A DNA stretch of 64,000 nt from Dactylorhiza incarnata (Eukaryota; Streptophyta; Magnoliopsida; Asparagales; Orchidaceae), in the NCBI GenBank assembly GCA_033032865.1, contig JAWHQI010000258.1:2914001-2978000 (forward strand), given 5' to 3'. Below the pieces are notes generated by a model. It was not told where the DNA came from, did no database searches, and worked only from the letters and a program-made list of their open reading frames with translations. The translations under genes were made by a program, and so were the position numbers. Positions 54,901 through 58,324 of the stretch are shown here, one piece after another (position 1 is the stretch's first letter; every line of letters starts with the position of its first letter).

Positions 54901-55979
54901 TCATGAGTCCATAGGCCAAGGCAACATCAATTGAGTAACTAAGGAGGAGGATCAAGGGTATGGAAACCTAAACCGTCTAATGAGTAGCCTAGGGAAAACA
55001 TGTCAACCAGCTTAGGAAAAAACCTCGTAGGATCAGCATAATCAATATTTGGATTTTTTTCTATCATTATAAGTAAATGGACTTGTTTTAATATTTTACT
55101 ACTTTATTATTTTGTATTCCTTTGTTTTAAGTAGTTATATTGTATTAGGGTGGCCCTTGTGACCATTTAAAAGCAAGAGATTAATGAGAAAGGTATTATA
55201 TGCCTTCCAAAAAAACAAAAGCATAATTAATGCAACTAAGGCAATTGTGTGTCGATGACTTAAGGATAAGTTAGGGTGTGGTAATTGGTGAAACTCAACC
55301 AAGCTAAGGATGCGCACACACATAAAAAAGGTTTCTGAAACAAATTGCATGTAATAAATTAAATTAATGAGCACTTGATATCTAACCACAATTAAAATTA
55401 AAGGCATAAGAGAAAACTTGCAACGAAATGATTTATGTGCAGCAAGAGTGTGACAATTAAATGTGCAATCTAAGCCCAGCAAGTTATGAGATCTCAAAGA
55501 AATAAACAATCTCCGAACAAGTATCATTAATCATAAGGATGTAATTCATACAATGAAGAAAAATACAAACTCCAAACACAAACCAAGCATTACCATAGTA
55601 ATAGCTTGAAATAATCAGCTCTATACAAAAGGATAAGTAAAATCTTGGAGGCTCTGTTCGTTTGGACGAAACTGAGCCCTTGGAATTGGAATTGGAGGAT
55701 CAATTTCAATTCCATTGTTTGGTGAAAAAAATAAAGGAAGAAATTAAAAAATCATAATGCATTCCGTGGAATTCATTTTAAGCTAATCTCAATTCCTTCC
55801 TCACAACATCAGAATTGGTCTGGTCTCAATTCCAATATTCAACTCCACCATTCAAATGAACAGCTTAAGAGAAATCAAGAAAAACTCCTTTAGCTATTTT
55901 CAATCATAATTTTCCTTCTTACCGTTCGACTAGAGAAAACAGCTGAAACTGGATGTCCAACAAATTTAAGAAAAGCCTC
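12104..55979 (-). CDS. tRNA pseudouridine synthase, TruA family (9 exons; 5' end not in window)
   Basis: Converts uridine to pseudouridine in tRNA; the family is TruA/PUSL1-like. Exons on the minus strand, 5' to 3': 55923-55979, 51282-51359, 38124-38177, 19260-19339, 15018-15117, 14843-14905, 13336-13587, 12284-12344, 12104-12207. They total 849 nt, all joins keep frame, and every intron is GT-AG. The catalytic region is SSRT|DSGVHALSNVFHV, with the nucleophilic Asp as the first residue of exon 51282-51359. Further family blocks are ANFHSRYRALERTYFYRL, RAWHV, GHHDFSSFRAAGCQ, SPFRTLDEL, SFLYHQVRLLVGVLKSVG and ASPMAPACGLYL. The N-terminal YDGT-type block is missing and probably lies right of the window. 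A poly-Ser insertion sits before the SFLYHQ block. No frame-breaking change is seen, so the gene may be functional despite two huge introns. Subcellular targeting cannot be judged without the N-terminus. Confidence 0.92.
12284..12344 (-). CDS. TruA gene exon
   Basis: 61 nt, VRLLVGVLKSVGTGELTTED plus the first G of Val. Acceptor GATTGCAG|GTC; donor GAGGATG|GTTGGT. The 76-bp intron after it is the shortest in the gene. Confidence 0.91.
13336..13587 (-). CDS. TruA gene exon with poly-Ser insertion
   Basis: 84 codons from ATSPFRTLDELSVCEV to SRSRSFLYHQ. Acceptor TCTTATGCAG|GCA; donor CATCAG|GTTAGT. Compared with bacterial TruA it has about 45 extra residues between the TLDEL and FLYHQ blocks. 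These include a run of serines encoded by a TCT/TCA microsatellite (GAA repeat on the plus strand, about 13448-13474) that should lie in a surface loop. Confidence 0.91.
13448..13474. repeat. GAA microsatellite in a coding exon
   Basis: Nine GAA on the plus strand, read as serine codons on the minus strand inside the TruA exon 13336-13587. Length changes keep the reading frame. Confidence 0.9.
14843..14905 (-). CDS. TruA gene exon
   Basis: 21 codons, KACDILTGHHDFSSFRAAGC plus Q. Acceptor GAACACGCAG|AAG; donor TTGCCAG|GTTTTT. The G-HDFSSFR block is diagnostic of TruA-type synthases. Confidence 0.93.
15018..15117 (-). CDS. TruA gene exon
   Basis: 100 nt, starting with the G that completes Thr and reading YFYRLLSGPDPLPVFEKDRA, WHVAEELDALAMK. 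Acceptor TTCACTTCAG|GTAC; donor GATGAAG|GTCTTA. It contains the family's RAWHV block. Confidence 0.92.
15356..15372 (+). repeat. Poly-G run (17 bases)
   Basis: Directly abuts the outer end of the inverted SINE arm. On the minus strand it is a C run after the SINE body, so it may be its tail. Confidence 0.85.
15373..15640 (+). mobile_element. tRNA-derived SINE with inverted copy of its body (hairpin)
   Basis: Arms of about 83-88 bp (15375-15463 and 15551-15638) are near-perfect reverse complements: ctactgtgggtgcgctaca and tgtagcgcacccacagtag, plus caacccatctccacggatc and its complement. The 87-bp centre holds a perfect pol III B box ggttcaagtcc (15513-15523) and an A-box-like ggtgatgaggacc. 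I read it as a full SINE on the plus strand preceded by a head-to-head partial copy. It lies in the TruA intron, 3' side of exon 19260-19339. Confidence 0.7.
15650..16130 (-). repeat. LTR-like segment (solo LTR candidate)
   Basis: Read on the minus strand it begins TGTTAGCCCGG, has a TATA box AGTTTAAATAGG (15861-15868 on plus: tatttaaa) and an AATAAAA signal near 15710. That is the order expected of an LTR of about 450 bp. No partner LTR, primer site or TSD was found, so the boundaries and identity are uncertain. Confidence 0.4.
16353..17316. repeat. 489-bp tandem duplication in TruA intron
   Basis: 16353-16827 is repeated at 16843-17316, with a period of 489 bp. I saw one difference (gattacgag versus gatcacgag). 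No gene is in it; one stretch, ggatttcatatgatttgta, faintly recalls an RT block but is not callable. The near identity means a recent event. Confidence 0.92.
17317..18790. other. TruA intron, no recognisable feature
   Basis: AT-rich DNA. The frame at 17759-18100 (+) has no known domain and ends in a low-complexity Pro/Ser stretch from a CT-rich tract. Confidence 0.6.
18794..18893 (-). mobile_element. Au-SINE fragment, 5' truncated
   Basis: Read on the minus strand: TTTGCCTACATTTCATCC, GGTGGGACCTTTCC, then GCACCGGGCTTCCC and TTTT at the end. It matches the body and 3' end of the plant Au SINE as I recall it and is alignable to the copy at 44306-44424. The pol III head is missing. It is diverged, hence older than the second copy. 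Confidence 0.75.
19260..19339 (-). CDS. TruA gene exon
   Basis: 80 nt, REGDITLTEVQFVPANFHSR onward to LER plus AC of Thr. Acceptor GTGCTGCAG|AGG; donor GAGAAC|GTAGGT. A GT two bases further on would give a stop; the chosen donor joins in frame to YFYRLL and is therefore preferred. Confidence 0.9.
19876..20054 (-). repeat. 3' LTR of copia-1
   Basis: 179 bp; on the minus strand starts TGTTGACATCC and ends CAAACTCTCACA. The purine tract lies at about 20055-20070. Confidence 0.87.
20261..20900 (-). pseudogene. Gag zinc knuckle and protease remnant of copia-1
   Basis: Minus strand: CSYCDKLGHPIERC (about 20840-20890) is a CX2CX4HX4C zinc knuckle from the end of gag. Further on, SATNHMSGNSFVFTHL (about 20560-20620) is the protease block after the active-site D-S-G, which has decayed to LFDFSATN. 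LPPLFVADGSPVPVCGTG follows, leading to the pre-integrase region. Several stops. The rest of pol is deleted. Confidence 0.78.
21190..22651 (+). repeat. 5' LTR of the Athila-like element
   Basis: TGACGCTTAAAC to GGAGCATATCA. It contains gggcgtgtggcag / cccgtgtgtcgag-type palindromic cgtgtg motifs and a possible TATA box ctataaatag near 21630. It aligns over its whole length with 35013-36486, with many substitutions and small indels. Confidence 0.85.
22652..23271 (+). other. 5' internal remnant of the Athila-like element
   Basis: Begins with the primer-binding site (22652-22675), then a short leader. No readable gag. Towards 23180-23271 a GC-rich segment with gcaattcgctgaa repeated twice starts; it continues after the SIRE-like insertion at 27138. 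Confidence 0.6.
23277..23971 (-). repeat. 3' LTR of the SIRE-like element, 5' part deleted
   Basis: Aligns with 25379-26094 of the intact LTR, with a small deletion near the end (ggggtgaataggtcttttgag is missing). Homology stops at ctctcctg, where gag sequence begins. Confidence 0.88.
23481..23935 (-). repeat. Tandem mini-hairpin array (3' LTR copy)
   Basis: About 17 units of 20-25 bp sharing the linkers CTCAG and CCTAC. Between them each unit has two short complementary arms around a 3-7 base loop. Arms differ between units, for example GATCAG/CTGATC, GACCT/AGGTC, GGCT/AGCC, GATCT/AGATC, GAGCT/AGCTC, GGCA/TGCC, GAGG/CCTC, GACCA/TGGTC. Some units here carry a mismatch. Confidence 0.85.
23992..25315 (-). 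pseudogene. Gag of the SIRE-like element, C-terminally fused to LTR
   Basis: Gag builds the particle that packages element RNA. The frame is open from 25315 to 24230 (361 residues) and continues past a stop to about 23992. Capsid blocks (UBN2 type): SKEIFGIWKQRVRLFM, TTAKEMWDTLVVYM, ELNDKFLRSLTRDWD. Basic and Ser-rich region, then zinc knuckle CYCCSKPGHVITDC near residue 340. After the stop an acidic region (EEDEDCPTAK, DSDEEVDEEDC) runs into the LTR at 23971. The core gag frame is intact, so this part may still be translatable. No protease or pol follows. Confidence 0.85.
25605..26048 (-). repeat. Tandem mini-hairpin array (5' LTR copy)
   Basis: Same array as 23481-23935 in the same order. 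Some units are better paired here (GGCT/AGCC where the other copy has GGTT/AGCC) and others worse. In element RNA (minus strand) the units read GUAG-arm-loop-arm-UGAG and lie in the LTR's 3' third, upstream of the primer site. Confidence 0.85.
26478..26855. repeat. Array of about 14 TTCGACGAA motifs in LTR U3
   Basis: Imperfect 20-30 bp repeats of ctctgcgttcgacgaac. The 9-mer TTCGACGAA is nearly palindromic and CpG-bearing. Next to it (26855-26950) are longer inverted pairs such as GTCTCAGC...GCTGAGAC. The position in U3 suggests promoter or chromatin effects; this is inference. Confidence 0.8.
27138..28949 (+). other. Internal remnant of the Athila-like element plus GC-rich insert
   Basis: 27138-27230 is a GC-rich run of gcgcctcaggcgcgcctaggcgcc type that continues 23180-23271, so an older repeat was split by the SIRE-like element. 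The rest is AT-rich. 28558-28583 and 28607-28632 are direct repeats of cacttctatgtgggagtgat. No gene recognised. Confidence 0.55.
28950..29417. mobile_element. Non-autonomous hAT element with tRNA-like core
   Basis: Ends caggggcggacccaca and ctgcgtccgtcactg (inverted) match the CAGNGGCGGA-type hAT terminus. They are flanked by a perfect 8-bp TSD cttattct (28942-28949 and 29418-29425), as expected for hAT. No transposase. Inside, 29090-29160 is a tRNA-like stretch (tagctaagttggtagag A box, gggttcaagtcct B box) followed by AT-rich repeats of atttatttatcattttatttcct. Confidence 0.88.
29504..29669 (+). repeat. 5' LTR of copia-4
   Basis: 166 bp, TGTTGGAATAACC to TTTTCTACA. TATA-like cctatatatatg near 29602-29613 and aataacac near 29631. 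Confidence 0.93.
29684..30462 (+). repeat. Leader of copia-4 with ccagcgagctct repeats
   Basis: CT- and GC-rich low-complexity leader. 29985-30240 holds many copies of ccagcgagctct, including four near-perfect units of 17 bp (ctgcctccagcgagctc) at about 30105-30165. No convincing ORF on either strand. Confidence 0.75.
30463..31746 (+). pseudogene. Gag-protease of copia-4
   Basis: ATG at 30463 (MGSSVDSTAVPAPP). Gag UBN2-type capsid: GKGNFIQWVHSVRRVL, AKAMWDELHSLYSGKDSLQH. A TGA at about 30714 interrupts it where relatives have Arg (CGA). Zinc knuckle CSFCGRDDHFETTC near 31248-31290 after an RG-rich stretch. Protease active site WIVDSGATHHIT near 31480-31515. The frame ends at a TAG near 31744 and the next domain continues in the same frame. 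Confidence 0.9.
31747..32913 (+). pseudogene. Integrase of copia-4
   Basis: Zinc region WHQRLGHVPLPVL then CDYCILGKQ (about 31848-31950). Catalytic core: LLHSDIWGP (first Asp), TDNAREYTG (second Asp, about 32205), PQQNGVAERKNRH (Glu, about 32300). C-terminal block FVGYSRTQKGYVCYSPTTRK. A TGA at about 32200 directly before TDNA, again CGA-like, and a TAA at 32911 break it. Part is read in a second frame at 31769-31940, so a frameshift is also possible there. Confidence 0.88.
32914..34572 (+). pseudogene. RT-RNase H of copia-4 (open 547-codon frame)
   Basis: The longest intact copia frame here. RT: WALANK-type start (WANKTWTLVP), GCKWVFVIKHAPDGTIDRLK, RLVARGYTQQQGIDYEETFS, QLDIKNAFLNGDL, YGLKQSPRNWFDKF, catalytic MVYVDDIIITGDD (about 33580). 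RNase H: AYSDADYVGSLDDRRSTSG, ARSSAEAEYRAM, LLCDSQAAIHI, FHERTKHIEVDCHFIREK, ADVLTKAL. It ends at 34572 inside the 3' LTR. Integrity of all catalytic residues suggests recent activity; it cannot be made from the full polyprotein because of upstream stops. Confidence 0.92.
34562..34725 (+). repeat. 3' LTR of copia-4
   Basis: 164 bp, TGTTGGAATAGCC to TTTTCTACA, followed by TSD tatag. Confidence 0.93.
34731..35012 (+). other. 3' internal end of the Athila-like element
   Basis: Non-coding remnant ending in the purine tract aagtgtgggg at about 34998-35007. Confidence 0.6.
35013..36486 (+). repeat. 3' LTR of the Athila-like element
   Basis: TGATGATGTTTAAAC to GGAGCGTATCA, preceded by the purine tract at about 34998-35010. 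Confidence 0.85.
36487..37644 (-). pseudogene. 5' leader and gag remnant of copia-1
   Basis: Sequence between the gypsy insertion and the right LTR. Minus-strand frames (36923-37147, 37337-37558) are rich in Ser, Pro and Leu and interrupted. By position this is the leader and N-terminal gag. No clean domain can be read. Confidence 0.5.
37645..37813 (-). repeat. 5' LTR of copia-1
   Basis: 169 bp; on the minus strand starts TGTTAAAACCC and ends CAAACTCACA, followed by TAATATCAGAGCC, a mutated initiator tRNA-Met primer site. Confidence 0.87.
38124..38177 (-). CDS. TruA gene exon
   Basis: 18 codons, LLPHEPGVVRRAINHFLQ, phase 0 at both ends. Acceptor CCCTATTAGTGCAG|TTG; donor TTACAG|GTATTT. It lies about 50 bp from the outer end of the MULE-like element that fills the next intron. 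Confidence 0.92.
38372..38538 (-). repeat. 3' LTR of copia-2
   Basis: Aligns with 43859-44038; contains the TATA-like tataaatagggg on the minus strand. The 3' end of the RNase H frame (stop at 38467) extends into it. Confidence 0.85.
38467..39978 (-). pseudogene. RT-RNase H of copia-2
   Basis: RT from LEELGAFEKNNTWNLV: GCKWVFTVKQNPKGQVERYK, HQLDVKNTFLHGDLLEEVYM, YGLKQSPRAWFDRF, catalytic LPVYVDDMIITGDD (about 39430). A single TAA at about 39345 (LG*LRYFLGIE) separates it from the RNase H part. RNase H: GYCDSDWASCVDDRRSTSGY, ARSTAEAEYRVM, LWCDSKSAINI, HDRTRHIEFDRFFIKEKL. Apart from that stop the frame is intact. Confidence 0.9.
40164..41435 (-). pseudogene. Integrase of copia-2
   Basis: Zinc region YHQLLGHPSFHVL and CDACEFEKH (about 41205-41330). 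Core: LIHTDVWGPCPTTTVNEFRY, RSDNETKYTNRTF, PKQNGVSERKNKH. A TGA at 41070 (RVT*LYLMK) replaces Trp (TGG). After SYLINRDILPLKTFGC about 25 residues expected between LINR and LPLKTFGC are missing. The C-terminal block is FVGYSATQKGYVCWSPVERK. A stop and frame change near 39990-40165 separates integrase from RT. Confidence 0.88.
41445..41760 (-). pseudogene. Protease of copia-2
   Basis: WIVDSCASRHVTGD (about 41710-41755): the active-site triplet D-S-G reads D-S-C, a Gly-to-Cys change expected to disable it. NVLHASSFPVNLISIS follows, leading to the pre-integrase region, with a stop at 41445. Confidence 0.8.
41750..42933 (-). pseudogene. Gag of copia-2
   Basis: ATG at 42933 (MEKLVAKMEEADLKLFFEFL). 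LDGPATYLSWSRRVKRAL and QWKTTHSLLHTWLLNSM are the capsid entry blocks. A TAA at about 42554 (CGKL*RLYAG; relatives have Gln) and a stop near 42217 interrupt it. The zinc knuckle continues as CGEIGHLRLAC, then an RG-rich tail (GGRRGGGRGGYH). Confidence 0.87.
42934..43858 (-). repeat. 5' leader of copia-2 with GC-rich repeats
   Basis: 43290-43760 is made of imperfect repeats of ctcctgccgcac, with variants such as gcgctcctgccgcacctgcg and cgcaagcgctcctg. It lies between the primer site and gag. Both strands give spurious Arg- and Cys-rich frames here. Confidence 0.8.
43859..44038 (-). repeat. 5' LTR of copia-2
   Basis: 180 bp; minus strand TGTTGGTGTGCG to CAATTTTCTACA, then the primer site. TATA-like box on the minus strand at about 43925-43934. 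Confidence 0.92.
44306..44424 (-). mobile_element. Au-SINE copy with 8-bp TSD
   Basis: Minus strand from TCCTGGAAGCAGCCTCTTGC to GCACCGGGTTTCCCTT. Perfect direct repeat cattgata on both sides (44298-44305, 44425-44432). 5' truncated: the tRNA-like head with the B box is absent. Well preserved compared with 18794-18893. Confidence 0.85.
44433..44515 (-). mobile_element. 3' end of a LINE-like element
   Basis: Minus strand ends CCCCCAATGATTGGGGACTA, TATGGGTTCTG and then TTGTTGTTGTATC, the same kind of end (hairpin plus TTG repeats) as the LINE at 60290-60350. The SINE inserted at this tail. Only the end is recognisable. Confidence 0.5.
45105..45276 (-). repeat. 3' LTR of copia-3
   Basis: 172 bp, minus strand TGTTAGAAAAGCCC to TCTACTCAACA; TATA-like cctatatatttg on the minus strand near 45164-45175. 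Confidence 0.92.
45257..46974 (-). pseudogene. RT-RNase H of copia-3
   Basis: QEALQHPGWRAAIDEEMSAL, RLVARGFTQQQGLDYEETFS, QLDIKNAFLNGDLQETVYMQ, catalytic LLVYVDDILITGDD (about 46230). Close to copia-4 throughout. A stop follows GFETTGES (46414), a TGA lies at 45857 (HSP*MSHL), and a one-base shift in EAEYVR/AMT at about 45605 breaks RNase H. The remaining blocks LLCDNQAAIHI and FHERTKHIEVDCHF are intact. Confidence 0.9.
46975..47280 (-). repeat. Expanded repeat between primer site and RT of copia-3
   Basis: Minus strand: repeats of CACAACAATCCTTCCCTCGACC and CACCACCTCTTC in several copies. It seems to derive from the Pro/Ser-rich integrase-RT linker and now directly follows the primer site. 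Confidence 0.7.
47281..47449 (-). repeat. 5' LTR of copia-3
   Basis: 169 bp, minus strand TGTTAAAGCCC to TCTACTCAACA, followed by TGGTATCAGAGC. Confidence 0.93.
47455..48478. other. TruA intron, no gene recognised
   Basis: AT-rich. Only a (CT)n microsatellite at about 47815-47833 stands out. Confidence 0.6.
48479..50785 (-). mobile_element. Deleted Ty3/gypsy element in TruA intron
   Basis: Two LTR-like repeats of about 235-250 bp, 48479-48714 and about 50540-50785, share cgaaatcagaatgcaatataa, agagatacaagactaagact and gataactagcc. The interior is 1.8 kb with one recognisable gag block on the minus strand (49000-49248): YFMHGLPPNICPRLRTLDQP, TLTVAIQYARFVEAEF. The minus strand next to the left LTR reads GACCGGAG|TGTTGATATG, a purine tract. 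No TSD found. Diverged and non-coding. Confidence 0.65.
50786..51281. other. TruA intron, nothing recognised
   Basis: AT-rich sequence up to the exon donor at 51281. Confidence 0.6.
51282..51359 (-). CDS. TruA gene exon with catalytic Asp
   Basis: 26 codons beginning DSGVHALSNVFHVDVERTSK and ending at NEV. Acceptor TTCTTGCAG|GAT; donor GAAGTG|GTCAGT. The first Asp is the family nucleophile. The intron to the next exon is 13.1 kb and holds two copia elements, one deleted gypsy and a SINE. Confidence 0.93.
51933..51962 (+). repeat. Poly-C homopolymer (30 bases)
   Basis: 30 C in a row in the intron between exons 51282-51359 and 55923-55979. It produces spurious poly-Pro and poly-Gly frames. 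Confidence 0.9.
51963..52920. other. TruA intron, unassigned
   Basis: A plus frame at 52039-52287 (82 codons) has no domain I recognise. It may belong to the decayed gypsy sequence to the right. Confidence 0.4.
52921..53990 (-). pseudogene. Gag remnant of a Ty3/gypsy element
   Basis: Minus strand: a possible start MSNSPNNNDNTTTIALVA at 53990. Then YGEFKQLFVLYFTNSKEMKR and HVTSLL (53256-53495), matching the retrotrans_gag block that usually reads W..L...F...F. After a frameshift comes MRHLLRDSLFKYQLNL to 52921. At least two shifts and stops. No LTR was recognised around it. Confidence 0.6.
53991..55645. other. TruA intron, nothing recognised
   Basis: AT-rich. Frames at 53878-54234 (+) and 55135-55527 (-) show no domain. 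Confidence 0.55.
55650..55870. mobile_element. MITE next to a TruA exon
   Basis: About 215 bp; left end ggctctgttcgtttgg and right end ccattcaaatgaacagctt are inverted repeats with mismatches. The interior has imperfect palindromes of aattggaattggagg / caattccttcc type. No clear TSD. It ends about 50 bp from the donor of exon 55923-55979. Confidence 0.6.
55923..55979 (-). CDS. TruA gene, first exon visible in window
   Basis: 19 codons, EAFLKFVGHPVSAVFSSRT, phase 0 at both ends. Acceptor TTCTTTTGCAG|GAG; donor CGAACG|GTAAGA. It corresponds to the stretch just before the catalytic Asp. The MITE at 55650-55870 ends about 50 bp beyond the donor. Confidence 0.9.
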
Positions 55980-56674
55980 CTGCAAAAGAAAGACAATAAC
56001 ATCTTTGAGATAGACACTAAATTTTTAAATGAGACATGTATAAACAATGAAGGAACAAATTTTACCACAAAGGGAATAAAAATTGCTCTAATAGATGCAT
56101 TTTCCCTTGTCTTGGCTGAAAACGCATCTATTGCCTACAAAATCTTCTAACCATGCTATTTGTGGAGACTTGCATCACCAAGACAACTAAACTGGTCCAA
56201 TTCAAACCATACAATAACAAATCTCACCCTGACTTGAATTCCCCAAGTAATACATGTATAGCAAATATCTTCAATCACCACCTGACTTGCAACATTGAAC
56301 AGTAGCAATGCTTGAAGTTCTCTACAGGAATAAATTTCGTAAACATGTAAGGTTCACTGCTATAGAAATCCCTGAAATATTATAATGGGGATCACAGATC
56401 AAGAGAGGGTCGTGAGCCCGCACGAGTTTACATACACAGGAGGCGGAGACAGGATCGTCATATAGACGATCTGAGCTGGAAATCGTGTTTAGAGCGACGA
56501 CAACATACTTTTATGTATTTTTATTATTTTTTGTACATGTATAATCTTGTTCATGAGCTCAGTCGGCTCGTGAGCTTTTTTTATTAATTTTTAATATATG
56601 TATATATATAGATGAAAATGGTGAGGGTTGTATTAGGTAGACGACCATCATAAATTTTAATCACTCTTAAGAAT

Positions 56675-57563
56675 ATGGATCGTTTGAGAAATTGTGCAGA
56701 AGCTAGGTTGTTCCCCGTAAGGAACGCGTCGTATGGTCCGAATGCGTCGCCTCGGCAAAGACCGTTACATCTCCAGGACTTTGGTGTAGTGTTAAATATG
56801 CAAGAGTCCTCATCGTATGGTCCGAATGTAGCGCCTTGGCAAGGACCGATGCACCTCCAAGAGAACTTGGGTGTAGTGTTAAATATGCAAGAGCCCTCAC
56901 ATAATAGGAAAGTAGATCGTAGAATTTGTGACCGACTTAAGTTTGGAAGTTGGAATATAGGTATGCTAGTGGGAAAAGCGATGAAAGTAATGGATACGAT
57001 GATTAGGAGATGGATAAATATTTTATGTCTGCAAGAGACTAAATAGGTGGGTGAGAAAACTAAATTTCTAGACAATCAGGTTTTAAATTATGGCACATTG
57101 GAAAAAATAAAACAAACAATGGAGTATGTATTATTGTGGATACTACTTGGAGCGATGAAGTTGTTGGGGTAAGTAGAAAAGGTGATAGAATCTTAGCTCT
57201 TAAATTGGTCGTATGAAAGATAAATATTAATGTGATTAGTGTTTATGCAACACAAGTAGGATCAATGAAATTATTAAAGTGTAATTTTGGGAAGACTTAA
57301 CTGATTTGGTAAGAGAAATCCCAAAAGGTGAGAAGATTTTTATGGGAGGAGACATAAATGGACATATAGGGAAGGAAAATATGGATTATACAAACGTTCA
57401 TGGAGAATTTTGGTATGGAGAAAGAAATGAAGAAGGAAAAATTATTTTAGACTTTGTCATAGCTCATGAGCTAATTGTGACAAATACATTCTTCATGAAG
57501 AGGAAAGAATATTTAATTACGTTTAAGGGCGGACCAAATAAGTCACAAATTGGTTGTTTATGA
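56675..57563 (+). pseudogene. LINE endonuclease (broken)
   Basis: Nicks target DNA to start insertion. KFGSWNIGMLVGKAMKVMD and INILCLQETK are the first blocks of the EEP endonuclease. KIFMGGDINGHIG with ERNEEGKIILDF and LITFKGGPNKSQI are later blocks. Stops at 57046 and frameshifts near 57180-57300 break it. The N-terminal part holds a duplicated segment of about 78 bp (YGPN...GVVLNMQES twice, 56725-56900). Confidence 0.8.
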
Positions 57564-57780
57564 CTCGCAAAATGGATAGAACTATTTATAAGGATTGCAA
57601 AGTCATATCAGGAGAAAGTTTGACAACACAACACAGACTAGTGGTGTTGGATGTGCAAATTAAATATAGTAAATTTAAGAGAAGGACAAAAGTGTTGTCA
57701 AGAATTCGGTGGTGGAACTTGAAGACCAAAAATAGGTTGTTTTCAAGGCAGCTGTTATGAAACAACTAGTTGATGATCCT

Positions 57781-58299
57781 TGTTGGCACAAAAATTGTAC
57801 CTCCAAAGCTCACACTTAGAAGAGATGGGGGAAGACTGCGGAGTGCAGGTTACTTGGGACGGAAGATGTCAGACAAGAGATCTCTGAGAGAAAAGCTGCT
57901 TCGATTGATCTCAAAAAAGGTTACAGGAGGGGGCCTAAAACAGGTAAGGGTGAGAGATAGAAAAGGTGACAAAAATTGAGACCGCTTGCACAGGTTGCAA
58001 GTTGGAGGCTCGAAGCAAAAGTCTCTTTTCTGGTACCCCTACCCCTCTATTTATAGACGCGGAGGCTGCCCAAATGGGCAGATCCAAAAAGTATGGGTTT
58101 GGAGAACTGGGGCAGAGATGCAAAAAAACAGAAAAACCTCAGACCGCGCGGTCTGGCGATCTCTTTGTATCCTGGCCGCCTATGTCTTAGGAAAATTGCT
58201 GGAGAGGAGATATGCGATCTGGGCGGTCTCCCAATATTGAGACCGCTGGAAATGATCATTCTGACTGAAAAAGAGAGGTCGCGGGCTTCTGGGCAAACA
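57781..58299 (-). mobile_element. Solo LTR (519 bp) inside the LINE
   Basis: TG...CA ends (tgttggcac and gggcaaaca on plus) with perfect TSD atcct on both sides (57776-57780, 58300-58304). The TATA box is on the minus strand (58047-58056, CTATAAATAG), so the LTR is probably in minus orientation. No internal sequence remains. It contains agaccgcgcggtct and other inverted motifs. The family is unknown and it is not homologous to any other LTR here. Confidence 0.87.
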
Positions 58300-58324
58300 A
58301 TCCTTATGTTGATCCTAGTGTCAT

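Noticed and set aside
56270..56345. Candidate upstream TruA exon (minus, RTSSIATVQ)
   Set aside because: The donor options put it out of phase with exon 55923-55979, and there is no GWQ block before it.
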